A stretch of DNA of 64,000 bases, taken from contig OZ246977.1 in assembly GCA_965232465.1 (NCBI GenBank), positions 1,860,001 through 1,924,000 of the forward strand. Reading direction: 5' to 3'. The notes under the pieces were generated by a model. It searched no databases, was not told where the DNA came from, and saw only the letters and a program-made list of their open reading frames with translations. Positions 1 through 8,401 of this stretch are shown here, one piece after another. This DNA is from G965232465 sp965232465 (GTDB lineage: Bacteria > Pseudomonadota > Alphaproteobacteria > JAQWUY01). Numbering within the stretch: the stretch's first letter is position 1; each line of letters begins with the position of its first letter. The translations under genes and the position numbers were made by a program.

Positions 1-296
1 CAGTCGATAGTTCAAAGGCGACGGTCTTATCCGTGTATTTATCGCTTTCGAAGGTGGCGGTAACCGTGGTACTGGTGGTGATTGCCCCGGATATGCGCAG
101 AGTCTTGCCATTCACGGCAAGATTCCCATGACTATCCGTATCCGCTAGGCTTTTTAGTGTCCACTCAGATTTTGCCCCTAAGCTATTTGGTACCGTTAAT
201 TTCCCTGCGATGGTGGCGGTGCTTACCGTTTCGCTGGTGTCGCTTGCCCCAAATGGTATCACAAGGTTGCCCATAGTCAATGCCCCTGTGCCCGCT
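1..296 (-). repeat. passenger repeat unit C of the adhesin (partial)
   Basis: Third unit, cut by the window edge. It begins near 'GALTMGNLVIPFGAS' and contains 'GAKSEWTLKSLADTDS' and 'AVNGKTLRISGAI'. More units may follow outside the window. Confidence 0.7.
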
Positions 297-3200
297 TGTT
301 TACGGATGGTTACATCCACATTTCTGGTAATCGTTTCATATTTATCATTGGCAGGATAGGTAACCAATACTTTTACCACCCCCCCTTTGCTGGTGTTGGC
401 AATCTTACCATCGCTTGACGCCACCGTAATAGCATTCCCCCCTGAGGTTGTCCCCGCCGTTGTCCCCGATGCTGCCAAGGTGTATGTGGCGGTGCCAATA
501 CCCGCAGGTTTGTTGGCATTTTCCGTATAGGTAACCGTTTGGCTATTTGCGTTCCATGTAATAGCCCCCGCAGATACCGCAAAGCCCGTATGGTCGCTAG
601 CCTGTTGTTTGCTCACCGTAAAGTTTTGGTATTCGGTAACGGCGTCTACATCGCCTCTTTTGGCACGGACGATTTTTACCAACAAGGTACCCGATTTTGT
701 CAGTTTGGTTGCCGTAATAGCCCCGGTTCTGATGTTAATTGCCCCTGTATAATCATTACCATCGATAATACCTGCGGTGGTGGGTGTCTTACCACTGCCA
801 TCATTGCCCCCGGATGCCACAATCGAAAAGGTGTAATCTGAGGCTACAAAGTTTACACTCCCCACCGAAGTTCTTAACTTATAGTTCGTAGTATACGATT
901 TACCCCATTTTCCTGAACCCGTACGCCCCCCTGTACTTATTTTCGACGGTTCCGTCGACAATTCAAATGTGACCGTTTTATTTTCATACGCAGGATGGGA
1001 AAATACGGCGGTTACAGTCGTTTTGGTTTTAATTTCATCGGATATGATCAGGGTTTTGCCCCCACTACCAACAGCAAGATCGCCATTATTATCCGTATTG
1101 GCAACGCTTACCAATGTCCATTGGGATTTTTGCGTTTGTGCCGTACCTGTACTGCTTACAGACAGTTGCCCCAGTATCTCTGCGGTGCTTACCACTTTAT
1201 TCCCATCCCCAGACACATAGGATATGACAAGATCCGCCATGCTCAGGGTATCCGTTGCCGTTTGCTTGGCAATGGCAAAGTCCGCTAGGGTTAAACTACC
1301 ACTGTATTTATCCCCTTTGGCGGTTAAGGTGATAACCACTGTACCAGCGGAGGTTGCTCCACTGATTTTACCATCATTATCGATTCGAACCGTACCACTG
1401 GGTGCCGCCCCTGCCTTGTTGGCAACCGCCCATGTAAACGCATTCGCCGCCAGACCGCCGGGCAAGTTGGTATATTTTAGGTCGAATTTGGTGGCGGTGC
1501 TCGTCTTCCACTTGTTGTCCCCACTGTTTAACGATATGGTCGGGATTGTCGTTACATCTTTCCCTGCCCCTAGCTCCTGCTTATTCACTGTAATATTTTC
1601 ATATACTGTTAATGCGGGCAATCCGCCTTTGGCTCTGCGTTCGATTTTTACCAACACTTTACCTGATTTATTTAGCTTGGTGCCATCAATCGCCCCGGTT
1701 TTGTCGTCAATCGCCCCACTTAAATCACCGCTAACAATGCCCGCAGTGGTGGCGTCTTTGCCCCCTTTGCCCCCATCACTGTTGGGTAAAATAGTAAAGG
1801 TGAAATCCGCACTGGGATCAAACGATACGGTTACATCCCCCACCGTATCAGAAGCTTTTAACTTATAATCCACAGTAAAGGTTTTGCCCCATTTACCGCT
1901 TAATCCCGTAGGGGCATCCCCCAATGTACCCGCACCTGTCGAGAGTTCGAAGGTTTTGCTCTGATCCGCATATTCAGAATCCGTATGTTCGAAGACAGCG
2001 GTTACAGTTGTCCCTGAGGGTATTGCCCCGGATATAACCAAAGTCTTGCCATTAACAGCCAGCTTATCACTATTATCTGTATCCGCTAGGCTTTTTAGGC
2101 TCCAATCGGATTTTTGCGTTTGCCCCCCGGATACAGATAATTTACCCAGTATCTGTGCCGTACTTACCGTTACATTCCCAGACCCATACGGTACAACAAG
2201 ATTTGTCATCGTCAGCGACCCGGTAAATGCAGTATCGGTTTTGACATAGACAATACGATTATTAAAGTCCGCCGCACTATATGTCAATTTGATAACCGCT
2301 GCACCCGCACCGGCTTTGTCTTCCAGTGTACTGGTATATGTGGCACTGCCAACGGCAACATTCGTACTCCCATCCTTAAACTGGAAGTCTGTACCACTTG
2401 TTCCTGAAACCCTTTCCGCTTTCACAGTGGGTGTTACCCCGGTGGGCAGGGTGCCAATAAAGGTTTTCAGGTCATATGTTTTGGCATTGGTTAAAGTATA
2501 CGCATTGGCTTCGCTAGTACCATCCCCGCCTTTAATATCATTGCTGGTTTTATCCGAATCGGATAGGACGGTACCGATTCGGCTAATGGCTATCGCTTTC
2601 ACGAATACAACCCGATCTTCGAAACCATCGGCACTGTATGTTAATTTTAAGGTGGCGGCTTCACCGCCGGCTATATCTTTAAACTGGCTGTCTGCTTTTA
2701 TGGCGTCAAGGGCAATGACCTTGCCATCGCTGTCGTACAGTTCATAGTCTGTACCCTTAACCCCAGCGCCACTGACTTTTTCCACTTTTACCGTAACCTT
2801 AGTCGGATCAATCGCCCCATCTTTTTTAAGTGTCTCTGGAATGTTGCCAACAAAGTCCTCAACATCGTATTGTTCCCCATTCTGGAGGGTGTATGCGGAT
2901 CCTTCCGTCGTCCCATCCCCATCACTGATTTTGTTGGCTGTTTTGTCCGCCGCACTCAGGGTGCTACCTAGGGCTGGGGTATTGTCCACCTCTGCCGTTT
3001 TAATATCATAGTGCCTCTCGACCTTGTCATAGCGTTTTGCCCACGCATCGCCACCGATATTTAACGGTTTTAATTGGTCCGCTAACGGCGTGTTAAACGA
3101 CCACTTTAACCCGGTGAAAAGTTCCGTTTTCGCCTTGCCCGATCTGGGCTTGTCGTATTCCGCCCGCAGGGTTAAGATGCTATTCGGTTTAAATTCGGCA

Positions 3201-3832
3201 ATTAATTTGTTCCCTTGATCCACCGTGTCGCCCACACCATCAAACCGATAGGTGTTTAAACCGATACTCAGGGATTCGAGATTGGGAATATTCCCTGTGG
3301 CGGTTATGTCAAATCCTTTAAGAACTTTTTGATCAAGGATAACCGCATTCCCCACCGGGGTGTAATAGTTAGCGGAAAAATCAAATGCCTCTGTTTTTAA
3401 TTCGAGCCCCAACGATAACCGTCTGAATACTTTGCTGTCGCCAAGACGCCAAAATTTATTTTCCCCATCCTTGGTATCGATAAACAGGTTTGCCCCCACA
3501 ACCGCCGGGCTACTGAGAAGTTGTGTCAATCTTCGGGTACCAATCCCCAAGTTTAACGCATTCACACCCCCTTTGCGGTGTATGCTGGTTTGTAAGTACT
3601 GTAGCTGATTTTTATTTTCACTCAGCACGGAAAAACCGGTTAAGCCATATTCCAAGCGATTGCTTGTATGGCTAAATTGTCCTTCGACCCACTGAAAAAT
3701 ACCTTTTTTGTTTACCGTATCAATTAACAAATTCCCCGTGGCATTTACAACCTTATCTGTATCATTGGTAAACGCTGGCGTTATTGCCGACAACACAAGT
3801 AAACTGGCACCGGCTAAAAACATTTTTCTCAT
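1..3832 (-). CDS. inverse autotransporter (intimin/invasin-like) adhesin, 3' end outside window
   Basis: The frame is open from an ATG at 3832, preceded by an AGAAGG ribosome site, to the left edge: about 1277 codons without a stop in the stretches I translated. Residues 1-22 form a signal peptide (MRKMFLAGASLLVLSA). Residues about 30-270 look like the inverse-autotransporter beta-barrel: repeated short amphipathic strands with features such as 'GIGTRRL', 'VGANLFIDT', 'LSLGLELK' and 'SANYYTP'. Next come two related modules of about 115 residues (each with 'DGT.E..AYTL' and 'LTYSA..F..R.V'), then three copies of a unit of about 323 residues that begins with 'LVI/VPYGS'. In this family the barrel anchors the protein in the outer membrane and the passenger Ig-like domains extend outward for adhesion. 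It lies downstream of tolB on the same strand, after a 269-base gap. Family call is secure; the ligand is unknown. Confidence 0.85.
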   Translation of the reverse strand, partial: MRKMFLAGASLLVLSAITPAFTNDTDKVVNATGNLLIDTVNKKGIFQWVEGQFSHTSNRLEYGLTGFSVLSENKNQLQYLQTSIHRKGGVNALNLGIGTRRLTQLLSSPAVVGANLFIDTKDGENKFWRLGDSKVFRRLSLGLELKTEAFDFSANYYTPVGNAVILDQKVLKGFDITATGNIPNLESLSIGLNTYRFDGVGDTVDQGNKLIAEFKPNSILTLRAEYDKPRSGKAKTELFTGLKWSFNTPLADQLKPLNIGGDAWAKRYDKVERHYDIKTAEVDNTPALGSTLSAADKTANKISDGDGTTEGSAYTLQNGEQYDVEDFVGNIPETLKKDGAIDPTKVTVKVEKVSGAGVKGTDYELYDSDGKVIALDAIKADSQFKDIAGGEAATLKLTYSADGFEDRVVFVKAIAISRIGTVLSDSDKTSNDIKGGDGTSEANAYTLTNAKTYDLKTFIGTLPTGVTPTVKAERVSGTSGTDFQFKDGSTNVAVGSATYTSTLEDKAGAGAAVIKLTYSAADFNNRIVYVKTDTAFTGSLTMTNLVVPYGSGNVTVSTAQILGKLSVSGGQTQKSDWSLKSLADTDNSDKLAVNGKTLVISGAIPSGTTVTAVFEHTDSEYADQSKTFELSTGAGTLGDAPTGLSGKWGKTFTVDYKLKASDTVGDVTVSFDPSADFTFTILPNSDGGKGGKDATTAGIVSGDLSGAIDDKTGAIDGTKLNKSGKVLVKIERRAKGGLPALTVYENITVNKQELGAGKDVTTIPTISLNSGDNKWKTSTATKFDLKYTNLPGGLAANAFTWAVANKAGAAPSGTVRIDNDGKISGATSAGTVVITLTAKGDKYSGSLTLADFAIAKQTATDTLSMADLVISYVSGDGNKVVSTAEILGQLSVSSTGTAQTQKSQWTLVSVANTDNNGDLAVGSGGKTLIISDEIKTKTTVTAVFSHPAYENKTVTFELSTEPSKISTGGRTGSGKWGKSYTTNYKLRTSVGSVNFVASDYTFSIVASGGNDGSGKTPTTAGIIDGNDYTGAINIRTGAITATKLTKSGTLLVKIVRAKRGDVDAVTEYQNFTVSKQQASDHTGFAVSAGAITWNANSQTVTYTENANKPAGIGTATYTLAASGTTAGTTSGGNAITVASSDGKIANTSKGGVVKVLVTYPANDKYETITRNVDVTIRKQAGTGALTMGNLVIPFGASDTSETVSTATIAGKLTVPNSLGAKSEWTLKSLADTDSHGNLAVNGKTLRISGAITTSTTVTATFESDKYTDKTVAFELST
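297..1257 (-). repeat. passenger repeat unit B of the adhesin
   Basis: Second tandem unit. It begins near 'DTLSMADLVISYVSGDG' and repeats the order of landmarks seen in unit A, for example 'TQKSQWTLVSVANTDN', 'GKWGKSYTTNYKL' and 'TTAGIIDGNDYTGAIN'. It is clearly diverged from unit A at protein level, so it is not a very recent copy. Confidence 0.75.
1258..2240 (-). repeat. passenger repeat unit A of the adhesin
   Basis: First of three tandem units of about 323 residues. It starts near 'GSLTMTNLVVPYGSG', contains 'QTQKSDWSLKSLADTDN', a glycine-rich 'GKWGKTFTVDYKL' segment, 'TTAGIVSGDLSGAID' and ends near 'LADFAIAKQTA'. Boundaries are estimated by eye to within a few codons. Confidence 0.75.
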
Positions 3833-4101
3833 TTTTAACTTTTCCTTCTGTTAATTTTTAAAAATATTACATCTGACCTAAAATACAATTTTAAATCAAA
3901 ATACCCAATTAAATCAAAATACTATGTCATAAAAAAACATAAACACATTCCTACACTGTGGATAATATACAATCTTTAAACAAAAATCAACACAATAATT
4001 AAAAAAAAAAAAAAATATGTAACTACTTGATTATAAAGGATATTTTTAATGTATACAGAATAATTATAGTTACTTCCGTATAAAATGATACGCCATATGG
4101 G
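3833..4101. other. AT-rich spacer between tolB and the adhesin gene
   Basis: Strongly AT-rich, with a run of about 14 A near 4005. It holds the adhesin ribosome site at 3843-3850 and must hold any promoter of the adhesin. I see no pal gene, which commonly follows tolB, and no convincing terminator. Confidence 0.6.
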
Positions 4102-5400
4102 TTATGGTTTGCGTAGTGCGGACCAATCGGGTTCGGCAGCTTTTGTGGGGGTGGCAATACGGCTTAAATTTTTACCATCGATGCCTATGGACATGATATA
4201 CGCATCGCCGTTTTGCTGTTGTCGTCCGAATATAATAAATTTGCCATTTGGGGAAAACGCAGGTCCTTCGTCCAGATAGCTGGTGGTTAATAATTGCTCT
4301 TCTGAGCCGTCTGGTTTCATAATGCCGATGTGAAAGTTTTCGCCTTGTCCTTTGGTAAACGCAATATATTCCCCCGTGGGTGACCATACGGGGGTGGTAT
4401 ACGCCCCGGTGCCACGGGATATGCGTTGTACCCCTGTACCATCCGGGTTCATGGTGTACAATTGGGGTGTGCCGGATCGGTCGGACATAAACACAATTTT
4501 TGTGCCATCAGGGGCATAAAAGGGCGCCATATCCATATAGGGTGTATCGGTCAAACGATCGAATTTAATCTTGCCATTTACCCGTCGCAACTGCATGACC
4601 CAAATATCCGCCCGTCCATCGACCAGATTGCTGAATATAACTTTTTTGTTATCGGGGGCAAAGCGGGGGGTATAGGATACGGTGCGATCGGTGGCAATAA
4701 AAGTTTGTTTTTTGGTCTTTAAGTCCCGTACAAATACACCAGCGGTATTATTTTTTTTATACGACACATAAATAATATACCGTCCATCGGGGGAAAAACG
4801 GGGGCTTATAACCAAATTTTTGCCATCGCTTAAATATTGTAAATTTCCCCCATCCTGATCCATAACCGCCAAGCGTTGGATGGGGTTGCCCGCATCGTCG
4901 ACGGTTTGTGCCACAAATAAGATTTGCGAATCAAAATACTTGCCCCCGGATATACGGTCGTAAATATCATCGGAGATCATATGTGCCAAACGGTCGGTTA
5001 AAGAAAACCCGGTCATGCGGTATTGTTTGGTTATTAGCAACCGGGATTGTGCAATAAACCATACATCCATGGTGTATGTATATTCCCCATCCGATTGGGA
5101 TACCTGCGTGGTTACCAAAATTTCCGTCCCTGTATTACCCCATTCGTCGAAGTTGGGTTTAACGACAATTTCAAACAGCTGTTGGCGGTATTGGGGGGCT
5201 TGTACCGCCACGAATTTATGGCTCCGTTGTAAATTATTGATAATAATATCCCGCATACGATTCGAACGGGTGGCAAGGTCGGAATCGCCTGTGGGTTCAT
5301 AAAATGGCAATACGGCAATTTTAAATTGCCGTGCCTGTGCGGACAGTGTTGCCGTGCCCACCACTATACACACATATAAAAATTTTAAAAAATGTCGCAT
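4102..5400 (-). CDS. tolB: Tol-Pal system periplasmic protein TolB
   Basis: 432 residues, normal for TolB. A signal peptide (about 1-24, ending near SAQA) is followed by the N-terminal domain (about 25-160) and a six-bladed beta-propeller of WD40-like 'PD40' repeats, visible as 'SPRFSPDGRYIIYVS', 'APDNKKVIFSN', 'APFYAPDGTKIVFMSD' and 'GPAFSPNGKFIIFG'. TolB works in the periplasm, binding Pal and relaying the state of the TolQRA motor during envelope constriction at division. It starts 14 bases after tolA. The usual downstream partner pal is not here. Confidence 0.95.
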   Translation of the reverse strand: MRHFLKFLYVCIVVGTATLSAQARQFKIAVLPFYEPTGDSDLATRSNRMRDIIINNLQRSHKFVAVQAPQYRQQLFEIVVKPNFDEWGNTGTEILVTTQVSQSDGEYTYTMDVWFIAQSRLLITKQYRMTGFSLTDRLAHMISDDIYDRISGGKYFDSQILFVAQTVDDAGNPIQRLAVMDQDGGNLQYLSDGKNLVISPRFSPDGRYIIYVSYKKNNTAGVFVRDLKTKKQTFIATDRTVSYTPRFAPDNKKVIFSNLVDGRADIWVMQLRRVNGKIKFDRLTDTPYMDMAPFYAPDGTKIVFMSDRSGTPQLYTMNPDGTGVQRISRGTGAYTTPVWSPTGEYIAFTKGQGENFHIGIMKPDGSEEQLLTTSYLDEGPAFSPNGKFIIFGRQQQNGDAYIMSIGIDGKNLSRIATPTKAAEPDWSALRKP

Positions 5401-5414
5401 AAGTATTGTATCCT

Positions 5415-6302
5415 TTATTGCAATACAGCTTTGGGGTCAAATTCAATCAATACTTCCTTCCATAAATCATAGCTGTTGGTATCGAGACCAATGGGGTTAC
5501 AAGCGGGTTTCTTAACCGCCCTGATAACGGAATCAATCATCGGCTGCATGCCCGGTGTGGTACGGGAACGGCTGGTTTTGGTTACCTGTACGGTTGTTAC
5601 CGAACCGTCAAGGGCATATTTTACATTCACTGTTACGGATAAGTTTCTGGCATTTGGTACGCCGGCGGGAATATCCCAACACCCAACCAATTTCCCCCTC
5701 ACTTGTGCAACCAATTGATTGGGGTCGGTTTTTTCGACCAAGTTTTGTTCAATTTTTGATGTGCTACCCGTTTGTTTTACATCGTTAATAATGTTTTTGG
5801 GTTCCGCCCTATCCCTGTATATTTTGGTGGTTTGTTGTGCTTGTTTATCGGATATTTGCGGTGTGGTTTTATCCTCAGTTTTCAGGAGCTTTTTGCTGTT
5901 TACCACATCCTTTTGTTCCACCTTAACGGCGTTTTGGGGCACGGGTTTGGTTTCCGCTTTAGGGGATTTTTTGGGGGCGACCTTTTGCACCGCTTGTTTT
6001 TTGACAGGGGCTTTCTTTTGCACTTGTTTCGCCGTGGTTTGCTTGGGCGGATCTGGTTTTTTCGGGGGGACCTTTTCAGGTTGTGGTTTTTCAGTTTTTT
6101 GCTGATTTACCAATTTCTTAGGCTGCTTTATTTGTTGTTTTTCCGCCACTTTCCCCCGATTAACAACCAATTCCACATCCAATATAACCCGGTTCTGAGC
6201 AATCATCTTAGGCGGTTTTGTAAACAAATCATCAGGTAAAAATATTACCATTACCAACACCATCACATGTAAAAAAAACGACACCAATATAGGGAATTGC
6301 AT
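5415..6302 (-). CDS. tolA: TolA-like cell envelope protein (TonB/TolA family)
   Basis: 295 residues. One N-terminal membrane helix (about 5-24, MQFPILVSFFLHVMVLVMV) anchors the protein in the inner membrane. A long Lys/Pro/Gln-rich periplasmic stretch (about 55-150) with repeated PKK and KPD motifs follows, then a C-terminal globular domain (about 190-290) containing 'GCWDIPAGVPNA' and 'VNVKYALDGSV', typical of alphaproteobacterial TolA C-termini. It should be energised by TolQ/TolR and reach TolB/Pal at the outer membrane. It lies five bases downstream of tolR and is very probably cotranscribed. Confidence 0.9.
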   Translation of the reverse strand: MQFPILVSFFLHVMVLVMVIFLPDDLFTKPPKMIAQNRVILDVELVVNRGKVAEKQQIKQPKKLVNQQKTEKPQPEKVPPKKPDPPKQTTAKQVQKKAPVKKQAVQKVAPKKSPKAETKPVPQNAVKVEQKDVVNSKKLLKTEDKTTPQISDKQAQQTTKIYRDRAEPKNIINDVKQTGSTSKIEQNLVEKTDPNQLVAQVRGKLVGCWDIPAGVPNARNLSVTVNVKYALDGSVTTVQVTKTSRSRTTPGMQPMIDSVIRAVKKPACNPIGLDTNSYDLWKEVLIEFDPKAVLQ

Positions 6303-6307
6303 AAAAT

Positions 6308-6733
6308 TTAGTTACTTTCCGTGATAAATGAAAACTTCCTAAACCCAATGGATTGAATTTCACCAACAACCTGCATGACCCCACCATAATTGGTATTCGT
6401 ATCGCCCTGTACATAAATGCTGGTATCAGGGGTGCGTTGATATATGGCGGTTAAAGTGTTTTTTAATGTGTTTACATCGGTCTTTTTATCTTCGAGATAA
6501 ATACCGCCATTTTTATCAATAGTCACCACGACAGGTTGTAGCTGTGTGGTAACAATCGATGCCTTCGCATCGGGTAAATCAATGGTTTGCCCGGTGATCA
6601 TCAGCGGTGCAGACACCATAAATACAATCAACAATACCAACATCACATCGACAAATGGGGTGATGTTAATATCCGCCGAACCCCTGCGATTACGGCGGGA
6701 TGTTCGCCCCTTGTGTTGCCGATTAGCCACCAT
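6308..6733 (-). CDS. tolR: biopolymer transport protein TolR (ExbD family)
   Basis: About 141 residues from the ATG at 6733. I prefer this start to the ATG at 6742 because AAAGGA sits at proper distance from 6733 and directly abuts 6742. The N-terminus is basic (NRRGSADINITPFVDVMLVLLIVFMV runs from about residue 18), giving one membrane helix with the conserved Asp in 'PFVDVML' used in proton conduction. The rest is the periplasmic TolR domain. It overlaps the end of tolQ by about 11 bases, which suggests translational coupling. Confidence 0.93.
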   Translation of the reverse strand: MVANRQHKGRTSRRNRRGSADINITPFVDVMLVLLIVFMVSAPLMITGQTIDLPDAKASIVTTQLQPVVVTIDKNGGIYLEDKKTDVNTLKNTLTAIYQRTPDTSIYVQGDTNTNYGGVMQVVGEIQSIGFRKFSFITESN

Positions 6734-7403
6734 GACTTGCATCCTTTAACACTTTATAAATAATACGGTTTCCGACCTTATCCATATCCGCCTGTAGCAC
6801 ATCCACATCATGGGAAAATTTATTGTATGCTATCATAGCCGGAATCGCCGTAATTAAGCCAAGGGCGGTAACAAATAAGGCTTCGGCAATACCGGGGGCA
6901 ACCACAGATAAAGACGCTTGTTTGTTCGAAGCAATGGCAACAAAACTATTCATAATTCCCCACACAGTCCCCAGCAACCCGACAAAAGGCGAGGTCGAAC
7001 TGACAATCGCCAGAATATGCAGTCCCGTGTCCAATTTTTCAGTTTCGTCATCGACGGCTTGTTCAAGGGCTTTTTCCAATGCCATATCTTTTTTATCACC
7101 GCCCACACCCGCTTTGCCAAGGTTGCTCCATTTTAACACCACCGCCAAAAATATGCGGGACATGGGGAGGGGGTATTTCACCTGTTCCACCATAAACATA
7201 TTTTGCAGGGGCATACCAGAAGTAAACATCTGTTCTAAGAACTTGATATTTTTATTGGTCGATCGGATTGCCCATGTTTTTTTTAAAATAACCGCCCAAC
7301 TGATAATAGACATAATTATCAAAATCACCACAATCGCCAATACAAAAGTGCTGGCACCCATTATTAATCCTATTACAGAAATTTCACCTGTCATATATTT
7401 CAA
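6723..7403 (-). CDS. tolQ: Tol-Pal system proton channel TolQ (MotA/TolQ/ExbB family)
   Basis: 226 residues with three membrane helices: about 13-35, 135-155 ('LAIVSSTSPFVGLLGTVWG', the family hallmark) and 168-190 ('EALFVTALGLITAIPAMIAY'). AGAGGA lies well placed before the ATG at 7403. TolQ forms the inner-membrane stator with TolR that drives TolA. It is separated from ybgC by 557 bases of interspersed repeats, which is unusual because ybgC and tolQ are normally adjacent. A promoter within that gap may therefore drive tolQRAB separately. Confidence 0.95.
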   Translation of the reverse strand: MKYMTGEISVIGLIMGASTFVLAIVVILIIMSIISWAVILKKTWAIRSTNKNIKFLEQMFTSGMPLQNMFMVEQVKYPLPMSRIFLAVVLKWSNLGKAGVGGDKKDMALEKALEQAVDDETEKLDTGLHILAIVSSTSPFVGLLGTVWGIMNSFVAIASNKQASLSVVAPGIAEALFVTALGLITAIPAMIAYNKFSHDVDVLQADMDKVGNRIIYKVLKDASHGG

Positions 7404-7484
7404 ATCCTCTGTTTATGTTACCTTATACATATGTGCTGTGCATATTATACAATATTATATAATTTATCAATAATATAATCGATT

Positions 7485-7683
7485 CAATATAAAATGATTC
7501 TTCATATTATACTGCACAGTTTATTTTGTTGGGTATATAGTGAGTTTAAGGGGCTAACGCCCCAGCTTCTCTATACATTCTTGCGTTTAATGTGGATTTA
7601 CCCATGCTTCGCATGACAAAAACCCACACGCACTCACCCCTGCTCTGCACCACAATGCCACTGCGTGGCAAGCGGTTGCAACC
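7485..7683 (+). repeat. interspersed repeat, copy 1 (about 200 bp)
   Basis: The unit starts with 'TATAAAATGATTC', followed by 'ACTGCACA..TTTATTTTGT', 'GGGGCTAACGCCCC' (a palindrome), 'TTAATGTGGATTTACC', 'ATGCTTCGCATGACAAAA' and ends in 'ACAATGCCACTGCGTGGC' and 'AAGCGGTTGCAACC'. Several inner segments are self-complementary (GGGGC/GCCCC, ATGC/GCAT, GCCACTGCGTGGC). It has no transposase. Confidence 0.85.
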
Positions 7684-7684
7684 A

Positions 7685-7813
7685 TAGTTTAAGGGGCTAA
7701 AGCCCCTCGTGCGTTTAATGTGGATTTTACCATGCTTCGCATGACAAAATACCACACGCACTCACCCCTGCTCTGCACCACAATGCCACTGCGTCGCAAG
7801 CGGTTGCAACCGC
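7685..7813 (+). repeat. interspersed repeat, copy 2 (5'-truncated)
   Basis: Begins at the 'TTTAAGGGGCTAAAGCCCC' palindrome and runs to 'GCGGTTGCAACC', so it lacks the first 70 or so bases of copy 1. The central palindrome carries a compensating change (TAAAGCCCC against TAACGCCCC). Confidence 0.85.
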
Positions 7814-7820
7814 ATGTAGT

Positions 7821-8012
7821 CAATTCGGTATAAAATGATTCGCCATATTACACTGCACATTTTATTTTTTTGGTTATATCGTAAGTCTAAGGGGCTAACG
7901 CCCCTCGTTCGGTATAATGTTGATTTTCCTGCACTTCGTGCAACAAAATACAACACTCACTCACCCCTGCTCTGCACCACAATGCCACTGCGTGGCAAGC
8001 GGTTGCAACCGC
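7821..8012 (+). repeat. interspersed repeat, copy 3, overlapping the 3' end of ybgC
   Basis: Full-length copy beginning 'CGGTATAAAATGATTCGCC'. The middle is diverged ('CTGCACTTCGTGCAACAAAA' replaces the ATGCTTCGCAT stem, keeping a hairpin). Its last 50 or so bases form the end of ybgC on the opposite strand. Confidence 0.85.
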
Positions 8013-8401
8013 ATTATATATTTTGGCATGCGTACAGGCATACCCTTTTTTCCTACGCATACGACCAATACCTGCAAGGTAACAATCACCGTATCGCCGT
8101 TTAAAATATACTGATCAAACAGCATCTTTGCCCCCTTGATGGAGTGCATATGGGTTTTTACAACCAATGTATCGTCCAATACGGCATAGCCGATAAAATC
8201 TGTGGTGAGGGATTTTACCACAAATGTAACACCGGTTTTGGCGATAATGTCCGTTTGATTAAGCCCCATAACATGACGCAACCATTCGGTTCTGCCCCGT
8301 TCGGCAAATGCCATATATTGGGTATGATACACCCGCCCCCCTGCATCGGTATTTTCCCAATATACACGAATCGATATGCTATGCACCGGAAAATCAGTCA
8401 T
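7961..8401 (-). CDS. ybgC: tol-pal-associated acyl-CoA thioesterase YbgC, C-terminus supplied by a repeat
   Basis: 146 residues with the hotdog-fold 4-hydroxybenzoyl-CoA thioesterase signature: 'RVYWENTDAGGRVYHTQYMAFAER' region at about residues 12-36, with the active-site Asp in 'ENTDAGG'. It hydrolyses acyl-CoA thioesters, probably linked to envelope lipid supply. The start overlaps the ruvB stop by eight bases. The normal fold seems to end near 'GMPVRMPKYI' (about residue 129). The final 'MRLQPLATQWHCGAEQG' is encoded by the interspersed repeat at 7961-8012, so the repeat replaced the original stop region. The enzyme is probably still active, as catalytic residues precede the tail. Confidence 0.88.
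   Translation of the reverse strand: MTDFPVHSISIRVYWENTDAGGRVYHTQYMAFAERGRTEWLRHVMGLNQTDIIAKTGVTFVVKSLTTDFIGYAVLDDTLVVKTHMHSIKGAKMLFDQYILNGDTVIVTLQVLVVCVGKKGMPVRMPKYIMRLQPLATQWHCGAEQG

Larger units (their letters stand above)
7404..7960. other. tolQ-ybgC gap filled with repeats
   Basis: Apart from about 80 AT-rich bases before tolQ, this gap consists of the three repeat copies. Short open frames inside the repeats read on the minus strand as variants of 'RLQPLATQWHCGAEQG'. They look like by-products of the repeat and not genes. Confidence 0.7.

Noticed and set aside
1224..1868. Plus-strand frame of 214 codons
   Set aside because: It is the antisense of the adhesin passenger and has no family similarity or ribosome site.
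7546..7956. Two short minus-strand proteins of 64 and 71 residues
   Set aside because: Both are encoded almost wholly by the repeat units and share the 'QPLATQWHCGAEQG'-type string; they look like reading of repeat DNA.
7485..8012. CRISPR-like array
   Set aside because: Units are about 130-200 bp, contiguous and without unique spacers; one further copy is 37 kb away. No cas gene is present.
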